A stretch of 33,604 bases of DNA from a virus: positions 1 to 33,604 of IMG/VR virus record IMGVR_UViG_3300009184_000019. One strand, written 5' to 3'. A model generated the notes under the pieces. That model did not search any database, was not told where the DNA came from, and was given only the letters and a program-made list of their open reading frames with translations. Of this stretch, positions 29,100-33,604 are shown in pieces; the stretch's first letter is position 1; every line of letters starts with the position of its first letter. A program made the translations under genes and the position numbers.

Positions 29100-30014
29100 A
29101 TGAAAAACTTACAATGGCATATTGACAGGCAGAAAGGTGTAGGCGGCAGTGATGCCGCCGCCGCCCTTGGTTTATCGCACTGGACAACGCCCCTGGAATT
29201 GTACGAACAGAAAATTCAGACGATTACCGAGGATATGGTGCAAGCTGCAACTTGGGAGCAAATGCAGGGCAACGCAATGGAGCCTGTGCTTTTGCAGCAA
29301 TACGCAACCGAGATGCAGATTGAAGTGTTGCAACCGAAAGAGGCAATGGTTCACCCTAAGCACCAGTTTATGCGGTACAACCCAGACGGCATTGTTGAGA
29401 AAGATGGCGTTAGGATTCTGCTGGAACTTAAGACTGCCCGCTGGTCGCGTGATTGGGATACTGTTGGCAGTGATGGAATACCGATGGCGTACCTGGCGCA
29501 GGTGCAACATGGTATGGCGGTTGCTGGCATTGACCTGGCGCACGTTTATGTAAGCATTGGAGGGGCGCGGCCTATCCTTTATGCGGTGGAAGCTGATAAA
29601 GAGGCGCAGCAACAGATTATCGACGTCGAGGCGGTGTTCTGGCAGCATGTTGAGAATCGCGTGCCGCCAGCACCAGTGACTTATGTTGATGCAGCCAATC
29701 TTTACAAGTTTAGCCAAATGGGAACGACTATTGTGGCGGATGATGCTACACTGGCGGCCATGCAACAACTGAAGGCAATCCGTGCGCAACAAAAAGAATT
29801 GAACAGCCATGAGGAATTGTTGGCTGTGCAGGTTCAGGGATTCATTAAGGACAGCGAGGCCTTGGTGGATGCTGAAGGAAAGGTTTTGGCAACATGGAAG
29901 GGGCAAGCTGGTGCAAAGCGCGTCAACAGTGCGCTATTGCGTGAGAAATTCCCCGACATTGCCGAACAAGTGACAACCCAGGGTGAACCCACCCGCAGAT
30001 TTTTGATCAAGTAA
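29100..30014 (+). CDS. YqaJ-type recombination exonuclease
   Basis: A 304-residue protein of the lambda exonuclease/YqaJ nuclease family. It shows RQKGVGGSDAAAALGLSHW near the start, GNAMEPVLLQQYA (about 59-71), the metal-binding NPDGIVEKD, then LLELKTARWSRDW (the D-ExK core) and YLAQVQHGMAVAGIDLAHVY. Such enzymes degrade one strand of a DNA end to expose single-strand tails. The gene is paired with the next, an annealing-protein candidate, 16 nt downstream. It starts 3 nt after the acidic protein gene. Confidence 0.9.
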   Translation: MKNLQWHIDRQKGVGGSDAAAALGLSHWTTPLELYEQKIQTITEDMVQAATWEQMQGNAMEPVLLQQYATEMQIEVLQPKEAMVHPKHQFMRYNPDGIVEKDGVRILLELKTARWSRDWDTVGSDGIPMAYLAQVQHGMAVAGIDLAHVYVSIGGARPILYAVEADKEAQQQIIDVEAVFWQHVENRVPPAPVTYVDAANLYKFSQMGTTIVADDATLAAMQQLKAIRAQQKELNSHEELLAVQVQGFIKDSEALVDAEGKVLATWKGQAGAKRVNSALLREKFPDIAEQVTTQGEPTRRFLIK

Positions 30015-30030
30015 CCGAAAGGAAAACCAA

Positions 30031-30948
30031 ATGACAAACAGCTCACAATTAGAAGTGGTGGCAGCACCGGCAACTATTGAGGCAACACCGATGGAGCTGG
30101 TGGCGCGTTCAGAGATTGATAGCCAAATTGCAACGGCTAAAAGATACCCAAGAAGCATTAAACGCTTTATGGATTCGGCCTTGCAAATGGCAACCTTAAA
30201 CGAAGGTGTTGCCTCATCCTGCATTTATGGCTTGCCGCGCGGTGGTAAGATTATTGAAGGCGCATCAAGTCGTTTCGCGGAGATTATTTTGAACGCATGG
30301 GGTAATGCTAAAGTGGCCGCCAGAGTTATCAGTCAAACAAATAAGTTTGTCGAGGTGCAGGGGATGTGCCATGACTTAGAAACCAACACGGCTATCAGCG
30401 TGGTGGTGACACAACGGATTGCCGATAAATATGGCAAAACTTACAACGACGATATGATTGTGGTGGCGATTAACGCTGCAATCTCTAAGGCTATCCGAAA
30501 CGCTACATTGAAGGTTGTGCCGCAAGCATATTGGCATCCCGTGTTTGAGGAGGCCAGGAAAGTAACAATGGGTGATTCAAAAACCCTTGCCAGCCGCAGG
30601 GGATTGTGCATTGAAACGATGCAAAAGTTTGGCGTTACAGCCGACATGATTCTTAAAAAGTTTGAGCTTAAGGGGATAGAAGATTTGACGCTGGAGCATT
30701 TAACGGCTTTGCGGGCTGTTACATTGTCGATTAAGGATGGCGATACCACCGTTGAGGAAGTGTTCCCCAGTGAGGTTAAAAAGGATGTTGCAGCCAAAGG
30801 CAATGAAGGTCTGAAGGCTGCTCTTGCAAAAGGTCAAAAACTATCGTCTGAAACGCTTGATAAAACATTGCTATTGATAGAAGAAACCTTTGCTGAAGAA
30901 TTTGAAACACCTGCCAGTGAATCACTGGAAAACGGGGAGAATGACTGA
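30031..30948 (+). CDS. Putative single-strand annealing / recombination partner protein
   Basis: A 305-residue protein. Conserved-looking features are YPRSIKRFMDSALQMATLNE, CIYGLPRGGKIIEGASSRFA then EIILNAWGN (about 72-100), and the helix NAAISKAIRNATLKVVPQAY. This LPRGGKxIEGxSxRxAEI pattern occurs in phage proteins placed beside YqaJ-type exonucleases. The location suggests the annealing half of a Red-like two-component recombinase, although the sequence is not plainly RecT, Redbeta or Erf. The C-terminus is acidic, with a 15-bp palindrome in its DNA at 30914-30928. Confidence 0.65.
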   Translation: MTNSSQLEVVAAPATIEATPMELVARSEIDSQIATAKRYPRSIKRFMDSALQMATLNEGVASSCIYGLPRGGKIIEGASSRFAEIILNAWGNAKVAARVISQTNKFVEVQGMCHDLETNTAISVVVTQRIADKYGKTYNDDMIVVAINAAISKAIRNATLKVVPQAYWHPVFEEARKVTMGDSKTLASRRGLCIETMQKFGVTADMILKKFELKGIEDLTLEHLTALRAVTLSIKDGDTTVEEVFPSEVKKDVAAKGNEGLKAALAKGQKLSSETLDKTLLLIEETFAEEFETPASESLENGEND

Positions 30949-31361
30949 TGGGCAAACTTATTCTTGATGCTGAGATACTGGAAAAAACACGCGCAACAAA
31001 GGCCAGGAAAAAATACCACGAAATGCTAGAAGATGCTGTGGCTGAATTTAAGGAAATAGGTGGGAAAAACCAGCCCGATGTCATTAAAAGCGCCACAGAA
31101 TTTATTGACAGCCTTAGCCAACAGACTCTGGCTTCGACAGAATTGCCCACCGTTTCTGTTGAAGGAGAGGGTTGGCATGTTCTGTTTGAATGGTTTCGGC
31201 GAGAAAATGACGGAGTAAGTGTTGTTTTTTCCATCGCTGTTCAGAGGGAAAATTCTCATTTTGCCCTAACGCAATGCGGCGAATCGCCTGGAAAATACAA
31301 CCCAGGAATTGCATGTTTATTAAATAATTTTTTTATGGAAGAAGGACTGACTGATGACTGA
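30948..31361 (+). CDS. Hypothetical protein
   Basis: A 137-residue protein. The N-terminal 45 residues are helical and basic (LEKTRATKARKKYHEMLEDA). The rest has beta-type character (GWHVLFEWFRRENDGVSVVF, SIAVQRENSHFALTQCGESP). The first base of its ATG is the last base of the preceding stop (TGATG). It may be a single-strand DNA handling accessory, from position only. No family recognised. Confidence 0.7.
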   Translation: MGKLILDAEILEKTRATKARKKYHEMLEDAVAEFKEIGGKNQPDVIKSATEFIDSLSQQTLASTELPTVSVEGEGWHVLFEWFRRENDGVSVVFSIAVQRENSHFALTQCGESPGKYNPGIACLLNNFFMEEGLTDD

Positions 31362-31650
31362 TAGCAAAAATTGGAAAAACATCAACGAACCAGAGGATAA
31401 ATTTTTGCAAACCCTGGCGGTCAAAGGCGTTGATTACACCCGCGCAGCCCTGGATTACCAATCCGCAAAAGAGGCGAGGCTACGTTTTTACAACAACACA
31501 CAGCAGACCATCAAAGCCGCCGTTCAGGCGATTGAGGATATTATGCCGTCATCGCACGACCAATGCCCTGAAAATTCCGTGTGTCACCTGTGCGACATTT
31601 TAACTTTGGAACCCAACCTTAAAGCACTGAAAGGACTGATTGATGTTTAA
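31354..31650 (+). CDS. Hypothetical protein with Cys/His cluster
   Basis: A 98-residue helical protein. It has SSHDQCPENSVCHLCDILTL near residues 68-86, with three Cys and two His that might hold zinc. Its start lies in the recurring AAGGACTGACTGATG junction (31341-31356). It overlaps both neighbours by 8 nt. No family recognised. Confidence 0.68.
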   Translation: MTDSKNWKNINEPEDKFLQTLAVKGVDYTRAALDYQSAKEARLRFYNNTQQTIKAAVQAIEDIMPSSHDQCPENSVCHLCDILTLEPNLKALKGLIDV

Positions 31651-31798
31651 GAGCGTTTTTAATGTTTTAGAGGATGTGACTCGCGTGGTTACCGCCCCTG
31701 TAGAAGTTTTGGCTGATATGGCGCAAGTGGTGACAAAGCCAGCGGCAGACGCAGCACAAACGATAGTGGATGAAGTGAAAGGACTGACTGATGACTAA
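31643..31798 (+). CDS. Small amphipathic helical protein
   Basis: A 51-residue protein starting MFKSVFNVLEDVTRVVTAPV, with a repeating Val/Ala pattern (DVTRVVTAPVEVL; MAQVVTKPAADA) that gives an amphipathic helix. It overlaps the previous and next genes by 8 nt each (ATGTTTAA and ATGACTAA) and starts from the repeated AAGGACTGATTGATG junction. It could attach to a membrane surface. No family recognised. Confidence 0.65.
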   Translation: MFKSVFNVLEDVTRVVTAPVEVLADMAQVVTKPAADAAQTIVDEVKGLTDD

Positions 31799-32096
31799 GC
31801 CAGTACGCATCCAGCGCAAGCGCACCAAAGGTTTTAACCTACAAGCCGCCAGCCCCAACGGATTGCCCGTGGTCTATGTTGGCCGCCCGACTAAGTGGGG
31901 GAATCCATACTGCTCTAAAGCTCTTGGTAACTTTGTGGCGGCAAAAATGTTTTTAGAGTGCGCCCTTAATCGCGCGCCACAAAGTTATCTTGACAAGCTT
32001 AGGGGTAAAAACCTGGCTTGCTGGTGTTCGTTGCATGAGCCATGCCACGCCGACGTGCTGCTGGAATTGGCTAATAAGGAGGTGAGTGATGTTTGA
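31791..32096 (+). CDS. DUF4326 protein
   Basis: A 101-residue protein matching DUF4326: VYVGRPTKWGNPYCSKALGN near residues 28-47, then LDKLRGKNLACWCSLHEPCH and ADVLLELAN near 67-95. The CWC...CH part and the WGNP loop are the family's most constant positions. DUF4326 is common in phages and has no proven function; the Cys/His set suggests a metal site. Its ATG overlaps the preceding stop (ATGACTAA) in the repeated junction. Confidence 0.88.
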   Translation: MTKPVRIQRKRTKGFNLQAASPNGLPVVYVGRPTKWGNPYCSKALGNFVAAKMFLECALNRAPQSYLDKLRGKNLACWCSLHEPCHADVLLELANKEVSDV

Positions 32097-32265
32097 TGAT
32101 TACAAAGAATTAGAGAGTATTTTGGATGCAAATGTCGAAAAACTTAAACAGGACATGCTTGTATCCTTAGATAAGTTCTGTTTTTGCGCATCTTTACTAA
32201 GCGCGGCATTCGCAGTAGTTCTTACTATTGCTTTATTTTACTTAAAAGGACTGATTGATGGTTGA
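32089..32265 (+). CDS. Small single-pass membrane protein
   Basis: A 58-residue protein: acidic helical N-terminus (MFDDYKELESILDANVEKLK), then one membrane helix (CASLLSAAFAVVLTIALFYL) and a short tail. GGAGG lies 6 nt before the ATG, inside the DUF4326 gene, with an 8-nt overlap. No family recognised. Confidence 0.68.
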   Translation: MFDDYKELESILDANVEKLKQDMLVSLDKFCFCASLLSAAFAVVLTIALFYLKGLIDG

Positions 32266-32305
32266 ATCGTTGTTTGATAAGGAAAAAACAGGAGGTGAGC
32301 GATGA
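32258..32305 (+). CDS. Possible 15-residue leader peptide
   Basis: MVESLFDKEKTGGER, starting at the fourth copy of the AAGGACTGATTGATG junction and ending 4 nt into the next gene (GATGA). Its length is too short for a confident call. Its likely use is to bring ribosomes to the next start; it may also be a remnant of a lost gene. Confidence 0.4.
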   Translation: MVESLFDKEKTGGER

Positions 32306-32478
32306 CTGAAGAACAGCTACAAGAAATTTGGTGCGAGGTCAATTTTTTATGGGAACAGTACGTTGCCACAAAAGATGAATTGTCTGTTGATGCAATAGCA
32401 TTGCGACAAATGCTGATAGATTCATTTGTGGAAATACTAAGAAAACAAGAGGAAGGAGAATGGAGAGCATGGTTGTAA
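32302..32478 (+). CDS. Hypothetical small acidic helical protein
   Basis: A 58-residue protein, MTEEQLQEIWCEVNFLWEQY and on, helical and acidic, ending EEGEWRAWL. AGGAGG lies 6 nt before its ATG. It overlaps the following membrane gene by 19 nt. No family recognised. Confidence 0.65.
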   Translation: MTEEQLQEIWCEVNFLWEQYVATKDELSVDAIALRQMLIDSFVEILRKQEEGEWRAWL

Positions 32479-33137
32479 AATATAGCATTAGAGTGACAAG
32501 CATTGTCTGGCGACTGATTGCGTCTGTGGTTTTCTTTTGGTCAATTTTTCAGGTGTTATCGTATAAATTTGTTGTTTTAGCCTTTTATGTTGTTGGTTTG
32601 GCATATTTTTCCCATCAAGTTTTATGGTTGTTATGGAAAAGTATCCCGTGCACGAAAACATTAGTTCATAGAAAGGAGACAACGATGGCTAAGTCAAAAA
32701 TTACAGAGCGCGATGGTCAAATCGTTTTTCAGGGGATCGAATATACGGTTGACCAATGGGCAATGAAAAAGAAAGCGGAGGCTGATGTTGAGGCACGCCA
32801 AAAGGAATTGGCGGAACAGCGCAAAAAGCCTGTTTCTATACCAAGCAAAATCAGACTATTTTTGTGGATTGTGATTGCAATTATTACCGCGCCATTTGCT
32901 CTGGTGCTGGCCGTTTCAAGCTGGCTGCAAGACCTTGTGGCGGGTGACCAATGCCCGTGGGAAAAGATGCGTGGGGCTGTGCCAGACCTGACCGACGGTT
33001 TGTCATCAGAGGCAGTTGTTGCAAATTATGCAACAACTGAATCTTGGGGTAGCACGCCAACAGTTGCCTCAACTGCCAGTGAAATTTCACTGGAAACTTT
33101 GACAGCTGCCCCAACAGAGGAGAAGAAGGATGACTAA
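32460..33137 (+). CDS. Membrane protein with strong internal start (possible dual product)
   Basis: A 225-residue reading frame. Residues 1-75 contain two membrane helices (IVWRLIASVVFFWSIFQVLS; VVLAFYVVGLAYFSHQVLWL). Residue 76 is a Met (ATG at 32685) with AAGGAG exactly 6 nt upstream, better than the site of the first start. The second part is a soluble charged region, a third helix (FLWIVIAIITAPFALVLAVS, about 131-152) and a Ser/Thr-rich tail. Either a full and a short (150-residue) form are both made, or two genes fused by loss of a stop. Function unknown. Confidence 0.72.
   Translation: MESMVVKYSIRVTSIVWRLIASVVFFWSIFQVLSYKFVVLAFYVVGLAYFSHQVLWLLWKSIPCTKTLVHRKETTMAKSKITERDGQIVFQGIEYTVDQWAMKKKAEADVEARQKELAEQRKKPVSIPSKIRLFLWIVIAIITAPFALVLAVSSWLQDLVAGDQCPWEKMRGAVPDLTDGLSSEAVVANYATTESWGSTPTVASTASEISLETLTAAPTEEKKDD
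33013..33039. repeat. 11-bp inverted repeat inside a gene
   Basis: CAGTTGTTGCA and TGCAACAACTG are exact complements with a 5-nt spacer. The inner TTGCAACAAC-type sequence recalls the palindrome at the late promoter (21347-21356). Confidence 0.6.
33076..33093. repeat. 18-bp perfect palindrome inside a gene
   Basis: CCAGTGAAATTTCACTGG has no loop. A shorter version, CCAGTGAATCACTGG, lies at 30914-30928, also in the 3' end of a gene and in a matching context (CTG before, AAA after). Confidence 0.7.
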
Positions 33138-33459
33138 AACATACAGAGTTAGCGCGACCTGCTACAGCACATGCGGGCAGATAAGGCAGCACCTGGGACT
33201 TATGGAGTTCGGGGGGTTTGCACGCGGAATAGGGGGAAAAGACTTTGTAACCCCATTTAGGGGAATCGCAAGAAAACTGTGTCTTTCTTTTGATTGGGGA
33301 TATTTTGAAAGCCTTTTGCATAGCATGACACCCCACCCACTTGGTGAAAAAGCTATCGGCAAAATACAAACAGAATTATGGGAACAAGACGAGGAAGGCG
33401 ACAGGATCATCGCAACTTATGTTATTTATAATGTTTCTTATGGAGAAGAAAATGACTAA
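33130..33459 (+). CDS. Hypothetical protein
   Basis: A 109-residue soluble protein. MTKTYRVSATCYSTCGQIRQ is followed by a Gly-rich GFARGIGGKD segment, and the C-terminus has beta character (DRIIATYVIYNVSYGEEND). It overlaps the previous stop by 8 nt (ATGACTAA) and the next start by 8 nt in the same way. No family recognised. Confidence 0.7.
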   Translation: MTKTYRVSATCYSTCGQIRQHLGLMEFGGFARGIGGKDFVTPFRGIARKLCLSFDWGYFESLLHSMTPHPLGEKAIGKIQTELWEQDEEGDRIIATYVIYNVSYGEEND

Positions 33460-33604
33460 GCCAGATTTCAGTGATGTTTGGGGTGGACTGGTAAGAGATA
33501 TGTGGTTTGATTATCACCCAGACCGCAACCCATGCGAGCATGGGAACTATACATCCAATACTGATGGGTCGGTGTGCGTGCAGTGTTTACAAAATCTTTT
33601 TGAC
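33452..33604 (+). CDS. Hypothetical phage protein with W-DGYGA motif (5' part)
   Basis: Start of the gene that continues at 1-417. The ATG at 33452 overlaps the preceding stop by 8 nt (ATGACTAA), with GGAGAAG upstream. The window ends at codon 51, and the frame continues without change at base 124 of the left end, to give 148 residues in total. Confidence 0.88.
   Translation, partial: MTKPDFSDVWGGLVRDMWFDYHPDRNPCEHGNYTSNTDGSVCVQCLQNLFD
33482..33604. repeat. Direct terminal repeat, right copy
   Basis: Identical over 123 bases to 1-123. It marks the point where the contig closes on itself. Confidence 0.97.

Noticed and set aside
29172-29906. Long leftward open frame (244 codons) opposite the exonuclease
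   Set aside because: The rightward frame has clear YqaJ motifs; the opposite frame lacks any motif and is a shadow of codon bias.
1-33604. tRNA genes
   Set aside because: No cloverleaf with a T-arm TTCRA sequence and CCA-proximal stem was noticed by eye; a tRNAscan-SE run would settle this.

Overview
The window is an almost complete, probably complete, genome of a small P22-like podovirus of a Gram-negative bacterium. The first 123 bases recur exactly as the last 123 (1-123 = 33482-33604). The contig therefore closes into a circle of 33,481 bp, and one gene runs across the join (33452 to 417). The virion genes match the P22 set in kind, order and approximate size: small and large terminase, 724-residue portal, scaffold, coat, gp4-like and gp10-like head-closure proteins, three DNA-ejection proteins and a tail fibre. 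A GH108 lysozyme and a GTA-type 3TM holin fit a proteobacterial host, perhaps an alphaproteobacterium; this is a weak inference. No integrase, excisionase or CI-like repressor was recognised, so a temperate life cycle is not supported.

The layout has four transcription blocks. (1) Bases 760-21330, leftward: the late block, running from terminase through capsid, tail and ejection proteins to lysis. It starts at a good sigma70-like promoter (21361-21388) next to a 10-bp palindrome. (2) Bases 21479-23120, rightward: six small unknown genes ending at a strong UUCG-loop terminator (23203-23230). (3) Bases 23503-26968, leftward: the replication and control block, with a ribbon-helix-helix regulator, an HTH protein, a RusA resolvase, an O-like replication initiator carrying an inserted HNH domain, a helicase-loader-like protein and an unknown. 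(4) Bases 27111-33604 and on through the join to 621, rightward: early and accessory genes, including a Lar-like zinc ribbon, a strongly acidic protein, a YqaJ-type exonuclease with an annealing-protein candidate, a DUF4326 protein and many small membrane or unknown proteins. The blocks diverge at 21331-21478 and 26969-27110 and converge at 622-759 and 23121-23502.

About ten genes under 60 codons were found by reading the sequence directly. They include a Tad2/DUF2829 anti-Thoeris candidate whose start was corrected, a ribbon-helix-helix repressor, a zinc-finger-like protein and three tiny Lys-rich proteins. Within the blocks most genes overlap by 1 to 17 nt (TAATG, ATGA, ATGACTAA), which suggests translational coupling.

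The most unusual points are: a 547-bp gene-free stretch (1237-1783) full of nested hairpins and repeated motifs that looks like a structured RNA; an HNH domain in the replication initiator bounded by 21-bp repeats whose 303-bp spacing would allow an exact in-frame excision; a 12-mer iteron array with an AT-rich core (23235-23375) as a possible origin; and repeated ribosome-binding junction sequences that suggest cassette-like gain of small genes.
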